The notes below the pieces were generated by a model. The model was not told where the DNA came from. It saw only the letters and a program-made list of their open reading frames with translations, and ran no database searches. The translations under genes were made by a program, and so were the position numbers. 60,571 nt of DNA, taken from contig JAURGT010000005.1 of assembly GCA_030833665.1 (NCBI GenBank), forward strand, positions 1-60,571, in the 5' to 3' direction. The DNA is from Miltoncostaeales bacterium. Lineage in GTDB: Bacteria > Actinomycetota > Thermoleophilia > Miltoncostaeales > Miltoncostaeaceae. Shown here one piece after another: positions 1 to 9,670 of this stretch. The number at the start of each line of letters is the position of its first letter. Position 1 is the stretch's first letter.

Positions 1-738
1 CCCCTCGAGGACGAAGAACAGCGACCGGAGGCCCATGAGAGCGAAGGCATTGACCGCGAACACGAGGAACGGCTCGCGCGTGACCCCGAAGGCCGCCGGG
101 ATGCTGTCGAGCGCGAAGACGAGGTCCGTGCCGGCGAGCATCACCAGCACCACCGTGAGGGTCGTGTACATCCACCTCTTGTCGATCTTCACGCGGAACC
201 TCTGTCCCTCATAGGTACCGGTGAGGGGCAGCCGCCTCTTCAGGAACTTGAGGATCGGCGACTTCTCGGGGTCGGCGGGCTCGTCGGCGTGCTTGAGCAG
301 CTTCCATGCCGTGTAGATGAGGAACGCGCCGAAGAGGTAGAGCACCCACTCGGCCTTCGCGATGAGCACGCCGCCCACGAGGATCGCGATGAGCCTCAGT
401 CCGAGCGCGATGAGGATTCCGATGGTGAGCACGCGCAGCTTCGCCGCGGGTGGCACGGCGAAGAATCCGAAGAGCACGATGAACACGAACACGTTGTCCA
501 TCGAGAGCGAGTACTCGAGCAGGAAGCCCGAGAGGTACTCGGTGGCGTACTTCGTTTCGAAGGCCACGCCGACGACGATGGCGAAGAGGAGCCCGAGGCT
601 GAGCCACACCCCCGTCCAGGCGAGCGCGCTCCTGAGGCTCATCTCCTTATCGCCCTTGGAGATGAAGAGCAGGTCGACGGCGATGACCACCACCGTGCCG
701 ACGACGAGGGCGATCCATGCCCAGAGAGGGACGTTCAC
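1..738 (-). CDS. TerC family integral membrane protein, truncated by the window edge
   Basis: The frame is open from a GTG at 738 to the window edge, giving 246 codons with no stop, so the C-terminus is missing. I count about seven hydrophobic segments. Conserved acidic membrane motifs of the TerC/Alx family are visible: AVDLLF in the first segment, EYSLSMDNVFVF in the third and GTDLVFALDSIPAAF in the sixth. Family members are membrane proteins linked to tellurite resistance, pH response or manganese export; which applies here cannot be told. I looked upstream for the yybP-ykoY manganese riboswitch that often controls terC genes and did not find its conserved core. The GTG is the first plausible start, since the preceding sequence loses the membrane pattern. 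Confidence 0.9.
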   Translation of the reverse strand, partial: MNVPLWAWIALVVGTVVVIAVDLLFISKGDKEMSLRSALAWTGVWLSLGLLFAIVVGVAFETKYATEYLSGFLLEYSLSMDNVFVFIVLFGFFAVPPAAKLRVLTIGILIALGLRLIAILVGGVLIAKAEWVLYLFGAFLIYTAWKLLKHADEPADPEKSPILKFLKRRLPLTGTYEGQRFRVKIDKRWMYTTLTVVLVMLAGTDLVFALDSIPAAFGVTREPFLVFAVNAFALMGLRSLFFVLEG

Positions 739-902
739 GGGGCGGCAGTCTGACCGAGACCGCCGCCCCGTGCCCGCCCTACGGCGCTAGCGCTGCGCGC
801 AGTGCACCAACGTCACGGGTGAACCGGCCGGGGCCATGGGGCTCCACGAGGCCCCCGCACTGTCACCGTGCCCGGCGAGACCTTTCTGCTGCCGCACGCC
901 CG

Positions 903-1487
903 TCAGGCCAGGGCGGCGGAGCCCTCTGTCCAGTGCTCGAGCGGCCGGGCCGCGGCGATGGCCACGCTCACGGCGAACGGCTCGCGCGCCACGCCGACAC
1001 GGCTCATCTCGACGGCCGCCCTCTCCGAGAGCGGCTCGAATGCCTCGCGCAGGGCGGGCTCTACCCGCACGAGGGTCTCGTCGTCGTTCGGGGCCTCGTA
1101 GCGGTCGAGGATCGTCACGAGCGCCGCGCCCGTGCCGACGCGCCCGGCGTCGCCGATGCCATCCTCGCCCTGCAGCAGCAGCGAGAGGCGGCCGGCCTCG
1201 GATGCGAGGTCGCGCACCTGCTCGGCGAACGTGCCCTCCTGGTCGCGCTTGCGCGTCACGCTGATGCCGGCGCGGCCTTCGGCGTAGTCGATGGCGTAGT
1301 CCAGCTGGTGCCCGATGATGAGCACGCCCGGGCCATTCACCACGTGTGCGTAGCGCGCGACGTCGATCGGGATGCCCCCCACGGCGTCCTCGCGGATGTA
1401 GCGGTGGAACGGTGGCACGACGGCCTCGGCATCCAGCGCGGCCGGGTCGTCGAGGTACAGCTTCACCGAGATGCGGTGCGGGTTCAT
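903..1487 (-). CDS. Conserved hypothetical protein downstream of the siroheme reductase
   Basis: A 194-residue soluble protein. I chose the ATG at 1487 because AGGAGATACCGC places a ribosome binding site just before it; a longer frame back to 1643 overlaps the reductase and reads as low-complexity. It starts 28 nt after the reductase stop on the same strand, so co-transcription is likely. No domain is recognised. Visible features are a mixed alpha/beta composition, a central GVLIIGHQLDYAIDY segment and no cysteines or membrane segments. By position it may be an accessory to the reductase, but that rests on neighbourhood alone. Confidence 0.75.
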   Translation of the reverse strand: MNPHRISVKLYLDDPAALDAEAVVPPFHRYIREDAVGGIPIDVARYAHVVNGPGVLIIGHQLDYAIDYAEGRAGISVTRKRDQEGTFAEQVRDLASEAGRLSLLLQGEDGIGDAGRVGTGAALVTILDRYEAPNDDETLVRVEPALREAFEPLSERAAVEMSRVGVAREPFAVSVAIAAARPLEHWTEGSAALA

Positions 1488-1515
1488 TGCGGTATCTCCT
1501 GTCGTTCCGGTCGGG

Positions 1516-3774
<2,259 letters not shown>

Positions 3775-3831
3775 CCTGTTCTCTCCTCGCGACGATGCGT
3801 GCGTACGTGCCGTCATTGGCACGGAGGCGGC

Positions 3832-3861
3832 ACCCTAGGGGAAAGACCAGAAAAAAGTCAA
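3832..3861 (-). promoter_or_regulatory. Likely sigma-70-type promoter of the siroheme reductase gene
   Basis: On the minus strand TTGACT (3856-3861) and TAGGGT (3832-3837) are separated by 18 nt, in a short AT-rich island (about 3845-3890) that stands out from the very GC-rich surroundings. The start site would fall near 3825, leaving a leader of about 50 nt before the GTG at 3774. Base pattern only; no operator was recognised. Confidence 0.4.
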
Positions 3862-3898
3862 ATATTCAGGCTTTTAAATACCCATTGAGTGATTGGGA

Positions 3899-4516
3899 TT
3901 AGCGCCCGGGAGTGGAGGCCACCGTGCGGCTGGCGTTCGCGACGGGCTCCCACCGCACCATGCGTGCCCCCCAGTGGTGGAGCGACTTGTAGCCGAGCGC
4001 CCGTACCACGCCGAGGTTCATGTCGATCCGGCGCTTCGCGGTGAGGCCCGGACCCCAGTCGGTGCGTCGGGCCACGACGCAGCGCTTTCCGTTGACGAGG
4101 CAGATGCGGATGTGGGCACCGCACGGAACCAGGTCGCTCCCCACGGTGAGGTCCATCTTCCTGGTCTGCGGCAGGCCGGGGCAGAAGTTGCCCTCGTCCC
4201 ATGCGCTGTACGCCGATGCCTCGGTCGTGCGCCTTGGCAGCACCGCGGGGATTGCCAGCGCGGCGGCCGAGGGTCCGCTGCCCGATGCCACCGGGCGCGC
4301 GGAAAGAGTTGACGGAGCCCCCGACGGCGGCGCGGCCACCGGTGCCGAGGGCATGCCCTGGGGCATCGCCGCCGTGGCGCCGCCGGCAATGGCGCCCCCG
4401 ATGAGGGCGAGCGAGGTGACGGCGATGGCGATGCGCTGCAGCAGGGGTTTCTCCCTGTCGCGGTTTCGGCCCGGGGCCGTCCAGGGGACGGACGACCAAG
4501 TGCACACGGACCCCAT
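3899..4516 (-). CDS. Exported RlpA-like double-psi beta-barrel protein
   Basis: A 205-residue protein. Residues about 26-50 form a signal peptide (LLQRIAIAVTSLALIGGAIA, then small residues), followed by a Pro/Ala/Ser-rich linker to about residue 95. The C-terminal part (about 100-190) looks like a double-psi beta-barrel: YSAWDEG at its start, then PCGAHIRIC, an internal RRTDWGPG and a terminal MNLGVVRALGY. The Asp in DWGPG and the Asp in RIDMN match the conserved barrel positions of RlpA/expansin-like domains, which bind or cleave cell-wall glycans. Two cysteine pairs could form disulfides outside the membrane. The start is uncertain: no clear ribosome binding site precedes ATG 4516 and about 25 residues lie before the signal peptide. 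Confidence 0.72.
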   Translation of the reverse strand: MGSVCTWSSVPWTAPGRNRDREKPLLQRIAIAVTSLALIGGAIAGGATAAMPQGMPSAPVAAPPSGAPSTLSARPVASGSGPSAAALAIPAVLPRRTTEASAYSAWDEGNFCPGLPQTRKMDLTVGSDLVPCGAHIRICLVNGKRCVVARRTDWGPGLTAKRRIDMNLGVVRALGYKSLHHWGARMVRWEPVANASRTVASTPGR

Positions 4517-4617
4517 GTGATGCGGACCGCCACCCTAGCCGGATGGGGGGTGAGATCGAGGGCGAAACCCGCTCGTAGCGGGGAGGAGCGTTGCATCGCA
4601 TTGCCGCAGCGAGCAGG

Positions 4618-4659
4618 AAAAAGGCCTCAAGCGACGAGAGCCGCGCAATGGCGGCTCTC
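4618..4659 (-). terminator. Rho-independent-like terminator after tRNA-Lys
   Basis: A 9-bp perfect stem (4636-4644 with 4651-4659) with a 6-nt loop lies 15 nt downstream of the tRNA-Lys on the minus strand. It is followed by a second short GC stretch and a run of five T at 4622-4618. The T run is offset about 13 nt from the stem, so it is not ideal, but the placement suits termination of the tRNA transcript. Confidence 0.6.
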
Positions 4660-4674
4660 CCGGGGCACTGCGAG

Positions 4675-4747
<73 letters not shown>

Positions 4748-4788
4748 GGCGGCACGCTAGCACCGGGCCGGGCCCGGGGGGAAGGGGT

Positions 4789-5436
4789 TCAGCCGGTGGT
4801 GGTCACTGGCTTCGACAGCTCGGCCAGGCGGTTGCGGATGTCCGGCGCGAGCGGGTCGTCGGGTGCCAGCTGCAGGAAGCGCTGGTAAGCGAGCACCGCC
4901 TGGTTGCGCTGACCGGCCTGCTCGGCCACCTGCCCCCAGTAGGCAAACGCCTGTGAGTCCTTGGGGTTCCGCGATGTGTACGCCTGCAGCGCCGGCAGGG
5001 CCGCCGCGGGGTTGTTCTGCGTGGTGGCGACAGTCACGAGGCCGAGGATCACGTCGAGGTTGCCGGGGGCGCTCGTCGCCGCGGCGAGCGCGCTGCTGAG
5101 CGCCTCCGGGTCCTGGCGGTTGATGGCCAACCGGGCCTGAGCGAGGGTGATCTGCGCTTGGCCCAGGTCGCTCTGGGCCCTGACGACGTCCTGCTTCGCC
5201 TGGGCGTTCCCCGGCGACTGCTTCAGGGCTTTCTTCGCGTTGGCCACGGCCGCCTGGCCCTGCTGCACGCTCGCCTGCGCGTCACTCACGGCCTGCTGGA
5301 GGGGATCGGTCGTACCGCACCCGCCGCCGCCGACGGCCAGGAAACCGGCCACCAGGCCGAAGCCGAGGAAGGCGATGATCGCGACGATCGCGATTACCTT
5401 CGTGAGGGTCTTCTGATGCTTTCCGTCGAAGAGCAC
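4789..5436 (-). CDS. Membrane-anchored TPR-repeat protein
   Basis: A 215-residue protein with a short basic N-terminus, one membrane segment (about residues 13-37, KVIAIVAIIAFLGFGLVAGF) and a Gly-rich turn with a single Cys. An Ala/Gln-rich coiled segment follows (about 45-110), then two to three tetratricopeptide-like helices (about 125-205), the last reading AVLAYQRFLQLAPDDPLAP. TPR domains mediate protein contacts, so this is probably a single-pass scaffold with the TPR part outside the cytoplasm; orientation is inferred. It starts 9 nt after the amidohydrolase stop on the same strand, so tatA, amidohydrolase and this gene may form one operon. Confidence 0.8.
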   Translation of the reverse strand: MLFDGKHQKTLTKVIAIVAIIAFLGFGLVAGFLAVGGGGCGTTDPLQQAVSDAQASVQQGQAAVANAKKALKQSPGNAQAKQDVVRAQSDLGQAQITLAQARLAINRQDPEALSSALAAATSAPGNLDVILGLVTVATTQNNPAAALPALQAYTSRNPKDSQAFAYWGQVAEQAGQRNQAVLAYQRFLQLAPDDPLAPDIRNRLAELSKPVTTTG

Positions 5437-5445
5437 GGCGCGACG

Positions 5446-6723
5446 CTACATGATCCGATCGCGGGCCTTGGTGGCGTCGGCCACGATGGCCGGGGAGTCG
5501 GGGAGGGTCGGCCCGTCGGGTCCGAGCACCTGCTCGCCGTCCACCCACGCGGCCACCACGCGCGAGCGCGGGTCGAGCACCACCAGCGACGGGTCCGCCT
5601 CGAGCGGCGCCCCGTCGAAGGGCCGGATCGCCACGATGTCGGCCCGCTTGCCGGGCACGAGCGAGCCAACATCGGCATCCATGCCGAGCACGCGAGCCGA
5701 ACCGATGGTGGCCATCGCGAGCATGTCCGATGCCACCGGGCGCCTCCCGCGCCGCGCCGCCGCCTCGGCGGCCCATCGCGCCTCGTCGCGCAGGTCATAT
5801 GCCCCGGCGCTCGCCGGGCTGTCGGTGCCGAGCCCGATCGTCACGCCGAGCGCGTCGAGCATCTCGATGGGCGCATCCCCGCACTCGAGGCGCACGTTCG
5901 AGTGCGGGCAGTGGGCCATGCGCACGTCGTGCGCGGCCAGTATGGCGGCGTCGCCCTCATCCACCTGAACGCAGTGCGCGGCGATGAGGCCCGGTGCGAG
6001 GGCGCCCGCGGCCTCCAGTCGCGAGACCACCCCCGGACCACCCCCCGGCCATCGTGCGGGATCGCGCCCGAGGGACCGGATTGACTCCACGAGCGGCCCG
6101 ACGCCGTCATCCAGCAGCATCACCTCGTCCGGCGACTCGGCCACGTGGGCGGCCACCGACCCGTCGCCGAGGATGGGGTCGGCCAGCACTTCCGCCCAGA
6201 GCTCGGGGCCGACCGTGTATGGGGAGTGCGGCGACACGCCTACGCGGACCCGCGCACCAGCGGCATCCCTCGCCGCCAGGAGGGCTTCGCCGTGGCGCAC
6301 CACCTTCTCGCGCGCGTCCGCCCCGGAATCGCGCCCGAATACCTCCATGTGCACGATCGCCCTCAGCCCCGCCTCGCTCGCCGCGCGCACGCCGAATCCG
6401 CTGGGGCCGGAGTCGGCGAGCGTGGTCGTGCCGTTTCGCAGCGCCACGAGGGCCGCGTAGCGCGCGGCCGCCTCGCGGTCGGCCGGGGTCACCTCGGCGG
6501 TTCGGTGCACGAAGGCGCCGAGCCAGTCGCCGAAGCGCGCATCGGGCACCAAGCCGCCCATGAGGCCCCACTCCAGGTGGCAGTGGGCGTCGACGAGCCC
6601 CGGAATGAGCACCGCATCACCCAGGTCGGTGACCGGCACGTCGTCGCACGGCGGGAGGTCACGCTCACGCCCCAGCGCCTCGATGACGCCTCCGCGCAGG
6701 AGGATTCCCCCGCCACGCACCAC
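5446..6723 (-). CDS. Amidohydrolase-superfamily deaminase, candidate aminodeoxyfutalosine deaminase
   Basis: A metal-dependent hydrolase of the cytosine/S-adenosylhomocysteine/TRZ deaminase group. Visible metal and catalytic motifs are VDAHCHLEWG (H47, H49), HVAESPDE (His and Glu), AHCPHSN and GLGTDSPASAG (Asp). In this group aminofutalosine deaminase (MqnX) works in the futalosine menaquinone pathway; mqnC and mqnA lie 3-5 kb away and no mqnB is seen, so that role is a reasonable inference. 5-methylthioadenosine, S-adenosylhomocysteine or guanine deaminase remain alternatives. The start is odd: similarity to family N-termini seems to continue upstream (LIRAEWIVPVEGP) but no ATG, GTG or TTG is in frame there, so GTG 6723 is used provisionally. 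Confidence 0.85.
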   Translation of the reverse strand: MVRGGGILLRGGVIEALGRERDLPPCDDVPVTDLGDAVLIPGLVDAHCHLEWGLMGGLVPDARFGDWLGAFVHRTAEVTPADREAAARYAALVALRNGTTTLADSGPSGFGVRAASEAGLRAIVHMEVFGRDSGADAREKVVRHGEALLAARDAAGARVRVGVSPHSPYTVGPELWAEVLADPILGDGSVAAHVAESPDEVMLLDDGVGPLVESIRSLGRDPARWPGGGPGVVSRLEAAGALAPGLIAAHCVQVDEGDAAILAAHDVRMAHCPHSNVRLECGDAPIEMLDALGVTIGLGTDSPASAGAYDLRDEARWAAEAAARRGRRPVASDMLAMATIGSARVLGMDADVGSLVPGKRADIVAIRPFDGAPLEADPSLVVLDPRSRVVAAWVDGEQVLGPDGPTLPDSPAIVADATKARDRIM

Positions 6724-6778
6724 GGGGCCCTCGACGGGGACGATCCACTCCGCCCGGATGAGGGCGGTGGGTCGCCCG

Positions 6779-7009
6779 CTAGGAGCCGGCGGGAGTGGTC
6801 TCGTCGGTCTTCTGGGGAAGCGCCGGGTCGGACGCCTGGGCGGCCGTCACCTGCTCGTCGGCGCTCTTGTCGCCCGTGACGCCCTTCTTGAACTCGCGCA
6901 TCCCGCTGCCGAGGCTCTTGCCGATCTCCGGGAGGCGCTTTGCGCCGAAGGCCAGCAGGATGATGGCCAGGATGATGATGAGCTCGAGCGGGCCGATGCC
7001 GAATGGCAT
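6779..7009 (-). CDS. tatA: Twin-arginine translocase subunit TatA/TatE
   Basis: A 76-residue protein with one N-terminal membrane helix ([17 protein letters not shown]), the [14 protein letters not shown] hinge and start of the amphipathic helix, and a charged tail, as in TatA. TatA multimers form the conduit for folded, twin-arginine-tagged proteins; the Rieske protein encoded at 15.3 kb would be a client. tatB and tatC are not in the window. GAGG lies 7 nt before the ATG. The gene is divergent from a small membrane protein across about 57 nt. Confidence 0.95.
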   Translation of the reverse strand: MPFGIGPLELIIILAIILLAFGAKRLPEIGKSLGSGMREFKKGVTGDKSADEQVTAAQASDPALPQKTDETTPAGS

Positions 7010-7066
7010 GGGATTACCTCATGGTCAGCGGTCCCCGGGCGGGGAACCGATCGATCCGACGTTAGC

Positions 7067-7492
7067 ATGGGGGAGCACGCAGGCGATCTGGAGAGGGGTG
7101 GGGGAATAGCGCTGGAGCCCATGGCGGTCGGATGGGGTGGCCTGATCGGGACCATCGGCCTCGCCGCGTCAGCGGGGGCCCCCGTGTGGGTGCGCGCCCT
7201 GGCGATCATCGCCGCGTTCCTGGTGGGCGGCTTCCTCTCGGGCGTGCGCACACTCGACCACCGCATGCTGAACGCCCTGGGTGCATGGGTGTTCGGATGG
7301 CTGCTCTGGGCCATCATCTGGATCGTCCTTGCCGTCATCGCGGCCTTCGGCGGCCCCAACGACCCCGAGTACGCGCCGGGCTCCGACGGGGCCTCGCTGC
7401 TGATCGCTGCGGGGTCCCTGCTCGCCGCGATCGTCGGCGGCCTGGCGGCCGACCGCCGCTACAGCACCCGAACCCTTCGTCGCCGGTACTGA
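7067..7492 (+). CDS. Small multi-pass membrane protein, unknown function
   Basis: A 141-residue protein with four likely membrane segments (about residues 25-45, 45-62, 72-95 and 112-130), including LAIIAAFLVGGFLSG and WAIIWIVLAVIAAFGG, and an Arg-rich C-terminus that would favour the cytoplasm. No family is recognised. ATG 7067 is chosen because the frame upstream overlaps tatA; there is no good ribosome binding site, and the ATG could belong to a nearly leaderless transcript. It converges on dcd with a 39-nt gap. Confidence 0.65.
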   Translation: MGEHAGDLERGGGIALEPMAVGWGGLIGTIGLAASAGAPVWVRALAIIAAFLVGGFLSGVRTLDHRMLNALGAWVFGWLLWAIIWIVLAVIAAFGGPNDPEYAPGSDGASLLIAAGSLLAAIVGGLAADRRYSTRTLRRRY

Positions 7493-7531
7493 CCTGCCGC
7501 GCCGGGCGGGGTGCGACGCGGCGGCGTGCGC

Positions 7532-8089
7532 CTAGTTGTCGACCACGAAGTCGCGATGCGAGCGACTCGACGTGGGACCGGACTGACCCTGGTACTTGCC
7601 GCTGTACGGCGTGTCCACCGGGGTGGTCATCTGCAGGAACGAGATCTGCCCGATGCGCATGCCTGCGTGGATCGCGATGGGCAGGCTCGCGACGTTCGAG
7701 AACTCGAGGGTGATCTGCCCGTCGAAGCCGGGGTCGATGTAGCCCGCCGTCGAGTGGATGAGCAGGCCGAGGCGGCCGAGGCTCGACTTGCCCTCGAGGC
7801 GCGCCACGAGGTCGTCGGGGATGCCCACGCGCTCGAGCGTCGATCCCAGCACGAACTCGCCGGGGTGCAGGATGAAGGGCTCGCCATCGTTCACGCGGAC
7901 GAGCTCGGTGAGGTCGGCCTCTGGCTCGCGCGGGTCGATGTACGGCTGCCGGTTGTTGTGGAACACCCGGAACTCGTGCGACACGCGCAGGTCGATGGAC
8001 GACGGCTGCACCAGGGCGTCGTCGAAGGGGTCGATCACCAGGCGCCCGGCGGCGATCTGCTCGCGGATTGTGCGGTCGGAGAGGACCAT
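7532..8089 (-). CDS. dcd: dCTP deaminase
   Basis: A 185-residue trimeric dUTPase-fold enzyme converting dCTP to dUTP, or in bifunctional forms directly to dUMP. Family landmarks are present: [12 protein letters not shown] at the N-terminus, QPSSIDLRV, the nucleotide-binding KSSLGRLGL and the catalytic [18 protein letters not shown], with its general-base Glu. The length equals typical actinobacterial Dcd, some of which are bifunctional dUMP-forming enzymes; the sequence alone does not settle which type this is. It is transcribed divergently from lipA across about 60 nt. Confidence 0.96.
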   Translation of the reverse strand: MVLSDRTIREQIAAGRLVIDPFDDALVQPSSIDLRVSHEFRVFHNNRQPYIDPREPEADLTELVRVNDGEPFILHPGEFVLGSTLERVGIPDDLVARLEGKSSLGRLGLLIHSTAGYIDPGFDGQITLEFSNVASLPIAIHAGMRIGQISFLQMTTPVDTPYSGKYQGQSGPTSSRSHRDFVVDN

Positions 8090-8151
8090 CGGCGGGGACG
8101 CTACCCGATGGGCCTCCGGACCTCTCCGGCTGGGCTAGCCTGCGAGGGGTG

Positions 8152-9225
8152 ATGGACGATGCGCACGGGGCGACGGGACGGCAGCGGGCCTTCCGGGTGG
8201 ACGCGCCGGCCGACGAGGCCCTCGTGGTCCGAGTGGCCGAGGCGCGGGCGCGCGGCGCGGTTCCGGATGTCATCCTCGGCGGAGTGCTGGTGGGCGAGGG
8301 GCCCGTTGATGCGCTGGACCCCGTGGACGTGACCCCGGACGAGTTGCGCCAACTGGTGGACGGCGGTCGCCTCCCCCGCTGGGTGGTGGAGAAGGGCTCG
8401 TTCGGCCCCGGTTACGTGCAGCTCAAGTCGCTGATGCGGCAGGAGAGCCTGGTGACGGTGTGCGAGGAGGCCTCGTGCCCGAACATCCAGCGCTGCTGGA
8501 CGCGCGGCACGGCCACCTTCATGATCGCCGGCGAGACATGCACACGCGGATGCAGGTTCTGCGACGTCACCTCGGGCAAGCCGATGCTGCCGCCCGATCC
8601 CGGTGAGCCTGCGCGCCTCGCCGATGCGGCCGCGGCGATGGGCCTGCGCTACGTAGTGGTCACGGCCGTGGCCCGCGACGACCAGCCCGATGGCGGCGCG
8701 GCGCACTTCGCCGCAGTCATCCGCGCGCTGCGCGATCGGCTCCCGGACGCGCGGGTGGAGGTGCTCATCCCCGACTTCCGCGGCAACTGGGACGCCCTCG
8801 ACATGGTCATCGAGGCCCGCCCCGACGTGCTCAACCACAACACCGAGACCGTGCCCCGCCTGTACCGGCGCGTGCGGCCGGGGGCGCGCTACGAGCGCAC
8901 GCTCGAGCTGCTCGAGCGCTCGCGCGCGGCCGGGCTGCCCACCAAGAGCGGAATCATGGTGGGGCTCGGCGAGGAGCTCCCCGAGGTCAACATCGTGTTC
9001 ACCGACCTCGCGGCGTCGGGGTGCGAGGTGGTGACCGTGGGGCAGTACCTCAGCCCGTCCGGCAATCACCTCCCCGTGGGGAGGTTCTACGCGCCGGCGG
9101 AGTACCCGGCGCTCGCGGAACTCGGTCGCGCCGCGGGCCTCGCGCACGTGGAGGCCGGGCCGCTGGTGAGGTCGTCCTACGAGGCCGACCGGGTGGCCGA
9201 CGAGGTCGGCGCCGGGGTCGTGTAG
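8152..9225 (+). CDS. lipA: Lipoyl synthase with N-terminal extension
   Basis: A radical SAM enzyme that inserts two sulfur atoms into protein-bound octanoyl groups. The auxiliary cluster ligands are C104, C109 and C115 (CEEASCPNIQRC), the SAM cluster is C130, C134, C137 (CTRGCRFC), and the late RSSYEADR carries the conserved Ser. From PRWVVEKG onward the protein is about 280 residues, a normal LipA core. The first 75 residues are extra and read as genuine protein (VPDVILGGVLVGEGPVDALD) but match nothing I know. The start may instead be the adjoining GTG at 8149 or a GTG near 8329 that would remove most of the extension. No lipB is nearby. Rhodanese follows 38 nt later. Confidence 0.94.
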   Translation: MDDAHGATGRQRAFRVDAPADEALVVRVAEARARGAVPDVILGGVLVGEGPVDALDPVDVTPDELRQLVDGGRLPRWVVEKGSFGPGYVQLKSLMRQESLVTVCEEASCPNIQRCWTRGTATFMIAGETCTRGCRFCDVTSGKPMLPPDPGEPARLADAAAAMGLRYVVVTAVARDDQPDGGAAHFAAVIRALRDRLPDARVEVLIPDFRGNWDALDMVIEARPDVLNHNTETVPRLYRRVRPGARYERTLELLERSRAAGLPTKSGIMVGLGEELPEVNIVFTDLAASGCEVVTVGQYLSPSGNHLPVGRFYAPAEYPALAELGRAAGLAHVEAGPLVRSSYEADRVADEVGAGVV

Positions 9226-9263
9226 GCACTGCCCCGCGGCGCCGCATCCCGTAGGTTTCCGGC

Positions 9264-9575
9264 ATGCAACTGATGACTCCCCAGCAGGCCAAGGACGCCA
9301 TGGATGCCGGCACCGCCGTCATCATCGACGTGCGCGAGGACGACGAGCTGGCCCAGGCGGCCATCCCCGGCGCCCGGCACATCCCGATGGGCGACCTGCT
9401 CGACCGCCTCGCCGACGTGCCCCGCGACACCACCGTGATCTTCAGCTGCCACAGCGGCGGACGGTCCGAGAACGTCTGCCGCTACCTGGAGGAGAACGAG
9501 GGCTTCAGCGACCTGGTGAACCTCGAGGGCGGCATCGTCGCCTGGAGCAAGGCGGGCTTGCCGATCACGCAGTAG
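9264..9575 (+). CDS. Single-domain rhodanese-like sulfurtransferase
   Basis: A 103-residue rhodanese domain with the active loop CHSGGRS (C62), preceded by IIDVREDDELAQAAIPGA and followed by LEGGIVAWSKAGLP. Such proteins carry persulfide sulfur on the active cysteine. Lying directly after lipA, it could help supply sulfur for iron-sulfur or lipoyl synthesis, though that is only positional. It ends 6 nt before a large inverted repeat. Confidence 0.93.
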   Translation: MQLMTPQQAKDAMDAGTAVIIDVREDDELAQAAIPGARHIPMGDLLDRLADVPRDTTVIFSCHSGGRSENVCRYLEENEGFSDLVNLEGGIVAWSKAGLPITQ

Positions 9576-9580
9576 CCGAA

Positions 9581-9670
9581 CCCCGGTGTCAGGCACTTAA
9601 CCGAGGCGCGCACACGACGAACCGAAGCGCGCGAGGGACGCGCACCTCGGTTAAGTGCCTGACACCGGGG
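9581..9670. repeat. Large perfect inverted repeat between convergent genes (REP-like)
   Basis: Two perfectly complementary 26-nt arms, 9581-9606 and 9645-9670, flank a 38-nt GC-rich centre. The left arm begins CCCCGGTGTCAGGCAC and ends CACTTAACCGAGG. The element fills the whole gap between the rhodanese stop and the mqnC stop, so it could act as a bidirectional terminator. The arm is not ordinary terminator sequence: 25 of its 26 bases recur as a lone half-site at 36472-36496. This suggests a dispersed repetitive palindrome of the REP type mobilised by Y1 (RAYT) transposases; none is seen in the window. Confidence 0.9.

Noticed and set aside
739-902. Possible yybP-ykoY manganese riboswitch before terC
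   Set aside because: The conserved core sequence was looked for and not found; only a short GCGCTAGCGC palindrome is visible.
7493-7531. Six-base GCCGCG stem between two convergent genes as a terminator
   Set aside because: Too short, with a 15-nt loop and no T run; such stems are frequent by chance at this GC content.
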